64,000 nt of DNA from Candidatus Zhuqueibacterota bacterium. Lineage in GTDB: Bacteria; Zhuqueibacterota; Zhuqueibacteria; Residuimicrobiales; Oceaniaggregativiventaceae. A program made the position numbers and the translations under genes. A model generated the notes under the pieces. That model was not told where the DNA came from. It saw only the letters and a list, made by a program, of their open reading frames with translations, and ran no database searches. The stretch is from positions 34,661 to 98,660 of the forward strand of contig WJMF01000103.1 in the NCBI GenBank assembly GCA_014728085.1, written 5' to 3'. Numbering within the stretch: the stretch's first letter is position 1; every line of letters starts with the position of its first letter. Of the stretch, positions 26,020 to 35,905 are shown piece by piece.

Positions 26020-27369
26020 ATGTTAAAACAGATACGATTTGTGCGGCTGCAGGTTTTCATTCTCTTGTTCTTATTTGCGACCATCTGTCTCAGCCAGAAT
26101 ATCAAGTCTTTTTCTTTACAGGAAGCAAAAGAATATGCTCTTGAAAACAATCACGACATTCGCGATGCGTTGCTGGAAATAAAGAGCGCTCACAAGCAGC
26201 TCTGGGAAGTAACAGCCCGGGGGTTTCCCCAGATCGAGTCCAGCGCTAAATACCAGTACCTGGTGGACATTCCGACACAATTGATACCCGGAGAAATTTT
26301 TGGCCAGCCCGGTACAACCATTCCGGTCAAATTCGGTAAACCGCATAATGCGAGCTATGGCCTTTCTGCCAGCCAGTTGATCTTCAGCGGCTCTTACTTT
26401 GTTGGCGTTCAAGCCTCGCGAATATTTTTAAAACTGTCCGAAGAAAACCTTGAACGAACCGAGACCGATCTCAAAGCCACCCTCACCAACACCTATCATC
26501 TGATATTAATAGCAGAAGAGAACCGCAGCGTGTTGCAAGAGACGCTGAAAAATCTTCGAAAGACCAAATATGAAATATCAGAGATGTACAAGGAAGGATT
26601 CACAGAAAAAACAGATGTGAAACAACTGCAAATCAGCGTCAACGAACTGGAAAATAATATCCGTACTTTGGATGAGCAAATCGAGATCAGTTATCAGCTG
26701 CTAAAGCTTCAGATGGGGTTACCGCTTGATGGGCAGATCGCTCTGACGGACGACCTCGACTCTTTTATCAAAAATAAAAACTACCGGGAGCAATTGCAAC
26801 GGCCGTTTGACCCGTACAACAACATTAATTTAAAAGCCATGCAGACCCAGGAACATCTGAGACGTCTCTCTTTAAAGAAAGAAAAAACAACATTTTTACC
26901 GACCATTGCGGCATTTGCCACGTGGCAACGGGATGCTCAGCGCGACGTATTCAACTTGTTCGACAAAAAGGAAACCTGGTATCCGACAACGGTTATTGGT
27001 GTACAGCTGAGCTGGCCCATTTTCAACGGTTCGGCAAAATTTCACAAAATTCAACGAGCCCGGGTCGAGCTCAGAAGAGCGAGGATAATGAAGGACAAGG
27101 TCGAACAGGGTCTGACGCTGGAATATAAAAGCGCTCATAGTGAGCTCAGTACAGCTCTGGACCGCTATAAAACCGCTGAAATGAACCGCGACCTGGCGCG
27201 GGATGTCTACGAAATCACCCTTGAGAAATATGGGGAAGGATTGAGCACCAGTCTGGATATCACCCAGGCCCACAATCAATATCTCAACAGTGAAGGAAAA
27301 TATCTGCAAACTATTTCCGATCTGCTGGCGGCTGAGACAAAACTCGAAAAAATTCTGCAAACACTTTAA
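26020..27369 (+). CDS. TolC-family outer membrane efflux protein (pump 2)
   Basis: 449 residues with a signal peptide (VFILLFLFATICLSQ). SFSLQEAKEYALENNHDI opens the OEP domain and the second repeat ends QYLNSEGKYLQTISDLLAAETKLEKIL. The gene order tetR-tolC-adaptor-RND differs from pump 1, where TolC comes last, so the two systems were assembled separately. Substrate unknown. Confidence 0.88.
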   Translation: MLKQIRFVRLQVFILLFLFATICLSQNIKSFSLQEAKEYALENNHDIRDALLEIKSAHKQLWEVTARGFPQIESSAKYQYLVDIPTQLIPGEIFGQPGTTIPVKFGKPHNASYGLSASQLIFSGSYFVGVQASRIFLKLSEENLERTETDLKATLTNTYHLILIAEENRSVLQETLKNLRKTKYEISEMYKEGFTEKTDVKQLQISVNELENNIRTLDEQIEISYQLLKLQMGLPLDGQIALTDDLDSFIKNKNYREQLQRPFDPYNNINLKAMQTQEHLRRLSLKKEKTTFLPTIAAFATWQRDAQRDVFNLFDKKETWYPTTVIGVQLSWPIFNGSAKFHKIQRARVELRRARIMKDKVEQGLTLEYKSAHSELSTALDRYKTAEMNRDLARDVYEITLEKYGEGLSTSLDITQAHNQYLNSEGKYLQTISDLLAAETKLEKILQTL

Positions 27370-27385
27370 ATCGATGGGTAAAATC

Positions 27386-28528
27386 ATGAAAAAAATAGTC
27401 GTCTTGTTAACCATATCGGTCATGCTATCATTTATCTATTGCGGTCAAAAGGATGACAGAGCAAGACTGCGGAAACTGCAAGCCGAACAACAAAAATTGA
27501 GCGCGGAAATCAAAGCGCTTAAAAACAAACTCTCAAAATCCGGTCAAACAGACGTGGGTGAACAGCATCTCTATGTCGATGTAAAAGCGGTGGAGGAAAT
27601 GCCTTTTCATCATTATATAAATGTTCAGGGCACTGTAGAGTCGGACAATAACATTTTAATCCCGGCTCAGTCATCCGGAGTGGTGAAAAGAATTCACGTC
27701 AAAGAGGGAGATAATGTCAGGAAAGATCAGCTTTTGGCCGAGCTTGACGGGGCCATTATCCAAAAAGGCCTGGAGGAGATCAGGGTTAATCTTGAGCTTG
27801 CACGCACAGTTTATCAACGGCAAAGCCGTTTATGGGAGAAAGGCATAGGAAGTGAAGTGCAGTATCTGCAAGTAAAAACAAATAAAGAGGCCCTTGAAAA
27901 ACGCCTGGCCGCTACCGAAGAGCAGTATAAACTCACCAAAATTATCGCCCCCATTTCCGGATCGGTCGACGAAATCCTGATCAAGGCCGGTGAAGCGGTC
28001 GCCGCCGGATTTGGCACCATTCGAGTCGTTAATCTATCGGATATGAAAATTACAGCCCAACTCTCAGAGGAATATATACGACAGCTAAAAGTCGGTAATC
28101 CGGTCGAGGTTGAGCTGCCTGTAGTGAATAACACTTTTAGGAGCAGGATTGTTGCCGTTTCACAGGTCATTGACCCGAGGGACCGGACATTTCCCATTGA
28201 TGTTGCATTTCCCGCCCGGGCAGACGACATCCAGCCCAATATTCTCGCGGTTCTGACCATTAACGATTACAGTAATCCCAGTGCTACAACGGTTCCGGTA
28301 AATGTGGTGCAGAAGACAGAGGAGAGTCATTTTTTATTCATCGCCAAACCGTCAACGGCGGACGCAAGCCAACCCTGGACCGTGGAAAAGAAAACCGTCC
28401 GTATTGGTAAAACCTGGGAAAACAGAGTTGAAATTCTTGCCGGCCTCCAAGCCGGAGAATACATCATCGTACGGGGCTTTCAGGATCTCGCGGATGGTCA
28501 AAAGGTACAGATCAATACCATCAAATGA
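27386..28528 (+). CDS. RND periplasmic adaptor (pump 2), probable lipoprotein
   Basis: 380 residues. The start MKKIVVLLTISVMLSFIYCGQKDD looks like a lipoprotein signal with Cys19 as a possible acylated residue, though the lipobox is not classical. A coiled coil (KLQAEQQKLSAEIKALKNKL) follows, then lipoyl halves (SGVVKRIHVKEGDNVRKDQ and APISGSVDEILIKAGEAV), a hairpin and the barrel. The track's start is 32 codons early, inside tolC; ATG 27386 gives the signal sequence. Confidence 0.85.
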   Translation: MKKIVVLLTISVMLSFIYCGQKDDRARLRKLQAEQQKLSAEIKALKNKLSKSGQTDVGEQHLYVDVKAVEEMPFHHYINVQGTVESDNNILIPAQSSGVVKRIHVKEGDNVRKDQLLAELDGAIIQKGLEEIRVNLELARTVYQRQSRLWEKGIGSEVQYLQVKTNKEALEKRLAATEEQYKLTKIIAPISGSVDEILIKAGEAVAAGFGTIRVVNLSDMKITAQLSEEYIRQLKVGNPVEVELPVVNNTFRSRIVAVSQVIDPRDRTFPIDVAFPARADDIQPNILAVLTINDYSNPSATTVPVNVVQKTEESHFLFIAKPSTADASQPWTVEKKTVRIGKTWENRVEILAGLQAGEYIIVRGFQDLADGQKVQINTIK

Positions 28529-28569
28529 CCGGCAAAAGAGGATGAGTTACTCGAAACAAAGGTAAAACA

Positions 28570-31500
28570 ATGAAAAATTTTGGGTTGTCAAATCGCGCCA
28601 TAGATAATAAAACCACGGTATTTATTTTTACCATTCTAATCACCATTTTCGGGATTATGCAATATCTGACCACGCCCAAGGAAAAATTTCCCGAAATTAC
28701 ATTTCCCTATTTTATGATCACAACAATTCACCCGGGGACTTCACCCGTGGATGTTGAGAACCTGATCTCGCGTCCGATCGAGAAGGAACTAAAAGGCATC
28801 AATGGTATCAAACATATCAACAGCCAATCTCTGCAGGATGTTTCGCTAATCGTGGTTGAATTTGAGGTCAATGTAAATGAGACCAAAGCGTATCTCGATG
28901 TTAAAAAAGCAATGGATGATTCCCGCACTGAATTACCCACCGATTTATACCAGGAACCTGAGCTCAAACAAATCGACGTCTCGGAAATTCCCATACTCTA
29001 TGTCAATCTCTCCGGAGATCTGGGCCTGGTAAAGTTGAAAAAATATGCTGATGATTTAAAGGATCGAATCGAAGCGCTGGAAGAGATCTCCAAAGTGGAA
29101 ATCATAGGAGCACTGGAAAGGGAGATCCAGATTAATGTCGATTTATTCAAAATGCAGGTCAATAGTATTTCTTTCAGCACCATCGAAAATGCAGTGGCGG
29201 CAGAGAATCTCACTGTTTCCGGCGGACAGATACAAACCGACGGGATGAATCGAAATTTCCGCGTTACCGGAGAATTCAAGGATCCGAATAAAATCGGTAA
29301 TATTCTTCTCAAAGAGGGCGTCTATCTTAAGGACTTTGCCCGGGTTTTGGATGATTTTGAAGAGAGAGAGAGCTATGCACGAATGGATGGCCAACAGGTT
29401 GTTTCTCTTTCGGTTATTAAAAAGAGCGGTAAAAATCTCATTCTCGCCGTTGACAAGATAAAATCAGAAATTTCTGATTTTAAAGGCCAAAGTTCACCCG
29501 GCCTCAAGATCAAAATTACCAGCGATAGCAGCACACAAACCCGAAATTCCGTCAATGATCTCTTTAACACCATTATTCTTGGCTTTATCGTTGTCGTTTT
29601 TGTGCTGATGTTTTTTATGGGCGAGCTTGATGCTTTTTTTGTCGGTATTGCGATTCCGCTCTCCATGATCATCGCCTTTAGCCTTTTACCCATCATCGGA
29701 TTTACCCTCAATATTATCGTGTTGATGGCATTTATCCTGGTTCTTGGAATCGTTGTCGATAATTCTATCGTGGTTGTGGAAAATATCTATCGCCATTATA
29801 CCCAGAATCGCGATATATCGATCGTAAAAGCCACAAAAAGAGCAGTCGGTGAAGTTGCGGTACCGGTGTTTACCGGCACCTTGACCACTCTGGCCCCCTT
29901 TATCCCGCTGATGTTTATGCCCGGTATTATGGGAAAATTTATCTCATACCTCCCCATCACCCTTATTATTACGCTAACCTCTTCGATTATCGTGGCCTAT
30001 TTTATCAACCCGGTCTTTGCCGTCTCATTTATGAAACGCCAGTCCGACCAGAAAGAGAACAGCCATACCAGGTTACCGGCGAAATTCTGGAAGATAGCAG
30101 CTCTTGGCATCTTTTTCACCGTGCTTTTTTATATTCTCGGCTGGATGTTGCCGGCAAATCTCATCATTATCGGATTGCTGGTCTACGTGCTGCTCAAAAC
30201 CATTATTCTAAAAATGATCAATTTTTTCCAGGAACGAATACTCCCCGTTCTCATGTCTGCATATCGCAAAACATTAAAAGTTCTGTTGCAGGGACAGCGT
30301 CCCTACTGGGTCGTCGGCGGAACCGCTTTTCTTCTCTTCTTTAGTATATTCTTGCTGCGCGTGGCCACTCCCAAAATCGTCTTTATGCCGACCGGGGATC
30401 CCAATTATATCTACGTCTATATCACCATGCCGGAAGGCACCGATCTCGATGTGACCAACTCTGTCGCCCTCGATGTTGAAAGGCGTATTAACGACATCCT
30501 GGGACCGAACAATCCGGATGTGGAATCCGTTATCACCAATGTAGCGGTAAATGCCGGCAGCGGCATTTTCGACCGAACAACGCAGGAAAAACTGGCCAAG
30601 GTAACCGTATCCTTTGTGGAATATAAATACCGTCGCAGCGAAAAATCCACGCTGGAATATCTGAACGAGATACGGCAAAAGCTTCAGGACATCCCGGCTG
30701 CAGATGTCAATGTAGAGCGTGACATTATGGGGCCGCCTCCCGGTAAGCCGATTAATATTGAGATTTCCGGGCCGGATATCGACCAACTGGTGCAACTCAG
30801 TGCCGAACTCGAATTTTTTATCGCGGATTTGCAAATCCCCGGAATAACCGATTTGCAGCAGAACATGGAAACACACAAACCGGAGATGATTTTACATATC
30901 GATCGCGACAAGGCCAGCAAATACGGTCTCAGTACGGCATACATCGGTTCAACCCTGAGAACCGCCATCTATGGCAAAGAGGTATCTACTTTTCGCGATG
31001 GCGAAGATGAATACCCGATCCGGTTACGCCTGGCACAGTCCTACCGCAACAATGTACAAGTCCTGCTGAGCCAAAAACTCCCGGTACCGTCGGGAAATGG
31101 CAACGGCGTCAATCAAATACCCATTTCAGCTGTTGCCAACGCTGACTATACCTCTACCTATGGAAGCATTCGCCGAATCGACAATAACCGTGTTATCACC
31201 CTGTCATCCAACGTTCAGACCGGCTATAATGCCAATGAAATTATCGCCTCTATCAGAGACGCATTGAACACTTTTGATTTACCTGACGGTTATTCCGTGC
31301 GTTTTAGTGGCGAACAGGAAATGCAAAATGAAATCGGTAATTATCTCGTCAAGGCTCTGTTCATTGCAGTTGCATTGATCCTGATCATCCTGGTGGCGCA
31401 ATTTAATTCACTCGCAAAACCGCTGATTATCGTGGTTCAGATTTTATTCAGCTTTATCGGCGTGCTGCTGGGTTTTACCATTTTTCAACTCGATTTTTCG

Positions 31501-31887
31501 GTCATGATGACCGGAATGGGAATCATTGCTGTTGCAGGTATCGTGGTTAAAAACGCCATTATTTTGATCGATTATATAGATGCGGCAATGGAGCAGGGAG
31601 AAGATAAAATCACCGGTATCATCAATGCAGGAGCCACGCGTTTGACACCGGTGTTGCTGACGGCACTCTCGACCATACTCGGGCTCATGCCCCTGGCAAT
31701 AGGCGTGAACATAAATTTTATCACCCTGTTTACCCGTCTTAACCCGCAGATCTATTTTGGCGGTGACAATGTCGCCTTTTGGAATCCTCTGGCCTGGACC
31801 ATCATCTTCGGCCTGGGATTTGCTACATTCCTCACTCTGATTGTGGTTCCGGCGATGTACCGGATTTTCTATGTGCGCAACAGGTAG
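28570..31887 (+). CDS. RND-family efflux pump (pump 2)
   Basis: 1105 residues, an RND transporter of a Bacteroidetes-like type. The helix 4 proton site reads GIVVDNSIVVVENI: the first Asp is kept and the second is Asn, as in RND branches that use one aspartate. About residues 490-560 between the two halves are longer than in AcrB and contain extra hydrophobic stretches (AALGIFFTVLFYILGW, LIIIGLLVYVLL). The C-terminal half has GIIAVAGIVVKNAIILIDYI. It follows its adaptor by 41 bases. Export substrate unknown. Confidence 0.88.
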   Translation: MKNFGLSNRAIDNKTTVFIFTILITIFGIMQYLTTPKEKFPEITFPYFMITTIHPGTSPVDVENLISRPIEKELKGINGIKHINSQSLQDVSLIVVEFEVNVNETKAYLDVKKAMDDSRTELPTDLYQEPELKQIDVSEIPILYVNLSGDLGLVKLKKYADDLKDRIEALEEISKVEIIGALEREIQINVDLFKMQVNSISFSTIENAVAAENLTVSGGQIQTDGMNRNFRVTGEFKDPNKIGNILLKEGVYLKDFARVLDDFEERESYARMDGQQVVSLSVIKKSGKNLILAVDKIKSEISDFKGQSSPGLKIKITSDSSTQTRNSVNDLFNTIILGFIVVVFVLMFFMGELDAFFVGIAIPLSMIIAFSLLPIIGFTLNIIVLMAFILVLGIVVDNSIVVVENIYRHYTQNRDISIVKATKRAVGEVAVPVFTGTLTTLAPFIPLMFMPGIMGKFISYLPITLIITLTSSIIVAYFINPVFAVSFMKRQSDQKENSHTRLPAKFWKIAALGIFFTVLFYILGWMLPANLIIIGLLVYVLLKTIILKMINFFQERILPVLMSAYRKTLKVLLQGQRPYWVVGGTAFLLFFSIFLLRVATPKIVFMPTGDPNYIYVYITMPEGTDLDVTNSVALDVERRINDILGPNNPDVESVITNVAVNAGSGIFDRTTQEKLAKVTVSFVEYKYRRSEKSTLEYLNEIRQKLQDIPAADVNVERDIMGPPPGKPINIEISGPDIDQLVQLSAELEFFIADLQIPGITDLQQNMETHKPEMILHIDRDKASKYGLSTAYIGSTLRTAIYGKEVSTFRDGEDEYPIRLRLAQSYRNNVQVLLSQKLPVPSGNGNGVNQIPISAVANADYTSTYGSIRRIDNNRVITLSSNVQTGYNANEIIASIRDALNTFDLPDGYSVRFSGEQEMQNEIGNYLVKALFIAVALILIILVAQFNSLAKPLIIVVQILFSFIGVLLGFTIFQLDFSVMMTGMGIIAVAGIVVKNAIILIDYIDAAMEQGEDKITGIINAGATRLTPVLLTALSTILGLMPLAIGVNINFITLFTRLNPQIYFGGDNVAFWNPLAWTIIFGLGFATFLTLIVVPAMYRIFYVRNR

Positions 31888-32042
31888 AGCTTGATTTTCG
31901 CTTGCGAATATGGCTGTGAATTTATAAAATAGAAAAGAACCGACATCCAGGCACGACTATGTTGCCGGCAGCCCTTGCATCCTGATCATCCTTTGCCTGG
32001 CCCTTTTCTTCAGGCGCTGGTTTAACATCAGGAGATTGTATA

Positions 32043-32918
32043 ATGAAAAAATGGATCCTTGTTATCCTGCTTTGTATTTCGTCAAGCTGGTCACAACACT
32101 CACAACGGGAGTTGCTCAAGGATGAGAGCGCTCCCGGCGCCAGAGCCTCGCTGGGTCTGGCCGCAAATGCCTATAGCCGGGCTATTACCAGAGACCTTTT
32201 TCATATCTCACCCTACTCTTTAAAAGGTACATTGAGCAGAATGGGCGTAGCGGCATTGAGCTATCAGCTCATTTCCTATGATACATTTGAAGGGATAACC
32301 CTTAAACCCTGGCAGTTCGACAAGGAATGGAAGGGGTATTGGGTCGGCTTTTTCGCCGAAGACGCCATTGACCTGACGTTTCAATGGGTGCGGCGCAATA
32401 AAGAGGCGCAATTTTTCTTTATCGAGACCACCCTGCTCTCTCTCGGCTTACTGGCGTATCAGGGGGAGATCCACCACAAATGGCGGTTAGCAGAAGACGA
32501 AACCCTTTCCTGGAAAAATCTGCTCACCAACCGAAATTCCTATTTGGTTCATTTTGCCGGATCCGGAGGCTTGTACTGGGCGTTTTATAAAAATACGCGC
32601 GTCGATGAACAAGCCCTGCTCTATACGCTGTTGTGCGTATGGGTATGGGAGTTTAAGGATGGCTATCTTCACTGGGAAGATGTCGGCTTTATCGGCGGAG
32701 ACGGTTTTTCCTGGAATGACGGCGGTTCGGGCACCATTGCCACCCTCGCGAGCTATTTCACCAGCAAATGGATTTTTCCGTGGCTGGACAGGACTGTTTT
32801 TGAAAAATTAAATCTCAGCTCACCGGTATCCGGCTTCAAAACAGAGTGGTCGCTCTTGCCCACCGGCACAGGCGTTGAGCTTAATCTTACCCTGCAGCCC
32901 GCCAATCCTGAACATTAA
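32043..32918 (+). CDS. Secreted or envelope protein of unknown function
   Basis: 291 residues with a signal peptide (KKWILVILLCISSSWSQ). The rest is rich in aromatic residues and has several moderately hydrophobic stretches (AQFFFIETTLLSLGLLAYQG, ALLYTLLCVWVWEF), suggesting an envelope or membrane-associated protein. I recognise no family. AGGAG precedes the ATG. It lies 155 bases after the pump 2 gene on the same strand and could be its last, accessory gene, but the gap weakens that. Confidence 0.6.
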   Translation: MKKWILVILLCISSSWSQHSQRELLKDESAPGARASLGLAANAYSRAITRDLFHISPYSLKGTLSRMGVAALSYQLISYDTFEGITLKPWQFDKEWKGYWVGFFAEDAIDLTFQWVRRNKEAQFFFIETTLLSLGLLAYQGEIHHKWRLAEDETLSWKNLLTNRNSYLVHFAGSGGLYWAFYKNTRVDEQALLYTLLCVWVWEFKDGYLHWEDVGFIGGDGFSWNDGGSGTIATLASYFTSKWIFPWLDRTVFEKLNLSSPVSGFKTEWSLLPTGTGVELNLTLQPANPEH

Positions 32919-33042
32919 GGGTAAAGCCTTGATGCGAATATAAAAGGAGACAACGGAGCGCGGAAGGCGAACACTTGGAATTTAATGTAACCAAACCCTT
33001 ATCTTGTTTTTATTTGTACCATCGTGACGGATGGGTCCGGGG

Positions 33043-33672
33043 CTAATCAGCTCGTTTCGTATGATAATTCAATAACCATCGATGAGCGATGTCATGGGGC
33101 ATAGCCCTGAATTTTCCCCACGCTTGCCAATGCTGATGCAAAAGACCGAGATCTCCGGATACCGTGGCAAGATCGCGGTAATTTATCCATTTAAAGCCTG
33201 CAATATCCTCTGTTTCATCTTCCGGCCGTGGATTTTTGTCAGTAGAGTTGATGTAAAAAAGAAAAGAAGCAAAAGGAACCACTTTTTGCACATTCTGTTT
33301 TTTGAATTGATACAAGATCGCACCCATTGGTTGGATGCGATCAGCTGTAAAGCCTGTTTCCTCTGACAATTCACGTCTGGCCGCGGAAAGAATAGATTCA
33401 TCATAATGTATCCCGCCACTGAGCAGCCGCCAGGTTCCACTCGGGTAGAAAGATTTTGTATGCAGGAGAATCCGTTCATTCTTTTCGACAACCAGCACAG
33501 CCTCTCCCCGCTTCTTTCGAGTACTCAAGACGGAATGAACCCAGTCGGAAAACCGCGGTTCCTGCCAGTAATGTTCAACCGAACGAAAAATAAACTGATC
33601 GCTCTGCGCTTTTAGGTCTAAAAGTTCCTGCGGATCGATAATATTATTAAAAACCGGAGCCGGGGTGGTCAA
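33043..33672 (-). CDS. Nudix hydrolase
   Basis: 209 residues with a perfect Nudix box, GGIHYDESILSAARRELSEETGF, which binds Mg and cuts nucleoside diphosphates linked to another group. About 60 extra N-terminal residues and a 30-residue C-terminal tail flank the domain. Located 4 bases after sucD, so probably co-transcribed, though a functional link is not apparent. Substrate not predictable. Confidence 0.85.
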   Translation of the reverse strand: MTTPAPVFNNIIDPQELLDLKAQSDQFIFRSVEHYWQEPRFSDWVHSVLSTRKKRGEAVLVVEKNERILLHTKSFYPSGTWRLLSGGIHYDESILSAARRELSEETGFTADRIQPMGAILYQFKKQNVQKVVPFASFLFYINSTDKNPRPEDETEDIAGFKWINYRDLATVSGDLGLLHQHWQAWGKFRAMPHDIAHRWLLNYHTKRAD

Positions 33673-33676
33673 AATA

Positions 33677-34555
33677 TCAACCTTGTTTTAATATTTTCTG
33701 AACCGTGTTGCCGATATCAGCCGGACTGGCGGAGACATGAACTCCGCACGCTTTGAGTGTATCGATTTTTTCTGTTGCTGTCCCCTTACCGCCGGAAATA
33801 ATGGCACCCGCATGCCCCATTCTGCGCCCCGTGGGGGCCGTTTGGCCGGCAATAAAGGCAATGACGGGTTTTGACATCTCATCGCGAACAAAGGTTGCGG
33901 CCTCTTCTTCAGCCGTCCCGCCAATCTCACCAATCATGACAACAGCACGGGTATCTTTGCCGCCGTCGAAATGTCTCAGGACATCCGTAAAACGCGTCCC
34001 AATAATGGGATCGCCGCCGATACCGATACAGGTGCTCTGACCGATACCCAATTCAGTGAGCTGATGCACCGCCTCATACGTAAGCGTACCGCTGCGCGAT
34101 ACCACGCCCACAGGACCAGGCGTGTGAATAAATCCGGGCATAATGCCTATTTTGCATTTTCCCGGAGATATAATACCGGGGCAATTGGGACCAATAAGCG
34201 TAACGTTATTGTCTTTAACGGCCTGATAGACTGCCAGCATATCCATTACCGCAATACCTTCTGTTATACAAACCACGAGTTTGAGGCCTGCATCAATAGC
34301 TTCCAGGATCGCATCGGATGCAAACTGGCTGGGAACAAAGATGACGGAAGCTTCTGCATTTGACGCTTGCGTCGCTTGTTGTACCGTATTAAAAATGGGA
34401 ACATCCCCGCTAAACGTTTCTCCGCCTTTACCCGGAGTGACACCGGCGACAATTTTTGTTCCATATGCCAGCATTTCCCGCGTATGGAATGACCCCTCGC
34501 TTCCGGTAATGCCTTGTACGATAACCCGGGTCGTGTTGTCAACAAGAATACTCAC
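33677..34555 (-). CDS. sucD: Succinate-CoA ligase (ADP/GDP-forming), alpha subunit
   Basis: 292 residues, normal length. CoA-binding [46 protein letters not shown] and the phosphorylated histidine segment RRMGHAGAI are present. Makes succinyl-CoA or, in reverse, ATP/GTP. 30 bases after sucC; the usual bacterial pair. Confidence 0.96.
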   Translation of the reverse strand: MSILVDNTTRVIVQGITGSEGSFHTREMLAYGTKIVAGVTPGKGGETFSGDVPIFNTVQQATQASNAEASVIFVPSQFASDAILEAIDAGLKLVVCITEGIAVMDMLAVYQAVKDNNVTLIGPNCPGIISPGKCKIGIMPGFIHTPGPVGVVSRSGTLTYEAVHQLTELGIGQSTCIGIGGDPIIGTRFTDVLRHFDGGKDTRAVVMIGEIGGTAEEEAATFVRDEMSKPVIAFIAGQTAPTGRRMGHAGAIISGGKGTATEKIDTLKACGVHVSASPADIGNTVQKILKQG

Positions 34556-34585
34556 CTTGATTCTCCAATAAAATGATTCTTTCGT

Positions 34586-35746
34586 TTACGCCACTGCTGC
34601 GACCACTTTTTTTGCTGCGTCTTTCAAATCTTTTGCAACACTGAAGGTTAATTCCGAATTTTGCAGCATATCCGCTGCTTCTTCGGCATTTGTGCCGGCG
34701 AGACGAATAACAACCGGTATGTCGACACCGATATTTCGAGCCGCTTCAATAACCCCTCTGGCTACGCGATCACAGCGCACAATACCGCCGAAAATATTGA
34801 TTAAAACCGCTTTGACATTTTTATCGGATAAAATGATTTTTAATCCGCTTTCAACGGTTTCAGCAGAGGCGCCGCCACCGACATCGAGAAAGTTTGCCGG
34901 GTTGGCACCGGCAAGCTTGATGATATCCATCGTCGCCATTGCCAAACCGGCTCCGTTGACCATACAACCAACAGAGCCATCCAGCTTGATATAGTTTAAC
35001 ATGTTTTTGGAAGCTTCTACTTCAAGCGGATCTTCTTCGTCAAAATCCCGCAGCTTTAACAAATCCGCATGGCGAAAAAGAGCATTATCATCCAGATTGA
35101 TTTTTAAATCAAGGGCAAGCAACTGACCCTCCCGGGTCATGATCATCGGATTGACCTCGAGCAGAGTGCAATCATAAGTTGTATATGCCTTGAATAGAGC
35201 GAGAAAAAAATTAACAGCGGTTCGGATTTCCGTTCCCTCCAGGCCGAGGCCAAACGCCAGCCGCCGCGCCTGGAAGGGCTGTAAGCCAATTACCCGGTCT
35301 ATGCGTTCGCGCAAGATTTTTTCCGGATGCGTTTCCGCTACCTTTTCGATTTCAACACCACCCTCTGTGCTCACCATAAAGATCAACTGGCTGCTTGAGC
35401 GGTCCAGTATAATACCGGCGTAAAACTCTTTGGCAATATTGACAGCCTCGGTGACCAGTATGCGTCGAACCACTTTTCCCTCTTTACCGGTTTGAGGCGT
35501 CACCAGTTTCATACCGAACATTTCCCTGGAAATCGTTTCAGCCTCTTCCGGACTGGAAGCAAAGCGAACACCGCCGGCTTTACCTCTTCCTCCGGCATGC
35601 ACCTGAGCTTTTAACACGTATTTGTCGCTAATGAGATCCTTTGCAATGGTGTAGACTTGCTCGGGAGTAAATGCGACCTTTCCCGCTTCGACAGGCACGC
35701 CCAAATTCGACAATAAATGCTTTGCCTGGTACTCGTGAATTTTCAT
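34586..35746 (-). CDS. sucC: Succinate-CoA ligase, beta subunit
   Basis: 386 residues, normal length. MKIHEYQAKHLLSNLGVPV, KAQVHAGGRGKAGGV (ATP grasp), LEVNPM and the CoA loop LINIFGGIVRCDRVARGV identify it. A strong GGAGGT site precedes the ATG. Upstream lies a recognisable promoter. Confidence 0.96.
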   Translation of the reverse strand: MKIHEYQAKHLLSNLGVPVEAGKVAFTPEQVYTIAKDLISDKYVLKAQVHAGGRGKAGGVRFASSPEEAETISREMFGMKLVTPQTGKEGKVVRRILVTEAVNIAKEFYAGIILDRSSSQLIFMVSTEGGVEIEKVAETHPEKILRERIDRVIGLQPFQARRLAFGLGLEGTEIRTAVNFFLALFKAYTTYDCTLLEVNPMIMTREGQLLALDLKINLDDNALFRHADLLKLRDFDEEDPLEVEASKNMLNYIKLDGSVGCMVNGAGLAMATMDIIKLAGANPANFLDVGGGASAETVESGLKIILSDKNVKAVLINIFGGIVRCDRVARGVIEAARNIGVDIPVVIRLAGTNAEEAADMLQNSELTFSVAKDLKDAAKKVVAAVA

Positions 35747-35769
35747 CAGACCTCCAAAAAAGCAGCTGT

Positions 35770-35799
35770 ATTATATCCAGAAAAAGTAAAAAAGATCAA
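35770..35799 (-). promoter_or_regulatory. Probable promoter of sucCD
   Basis: Minus-strand TTGATC, an 18-base T-rich spacer, and a perfect TATAAT. The start of transcription would be near 35763, about 17 bases before sucC. No operator-like symmetry seen. Confidence 0.5.
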
Positions 35800-35905
35800 T
35801 CCAAAAGTCAAGTAAAACCCTGGCCGAAAATTTAATCTTTTTTAAAAAAGAAAAGTTTTGTACATTACTTTTGTTTTAGTCGCAAAAGCAAAGGAATACC
35901 CTGTT

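Noticed and set aside
33001-33050. ACCATC/GATGGGT hairpin as a shared terminator
   Set aside because: Imperfect stem and no U run on either strand.
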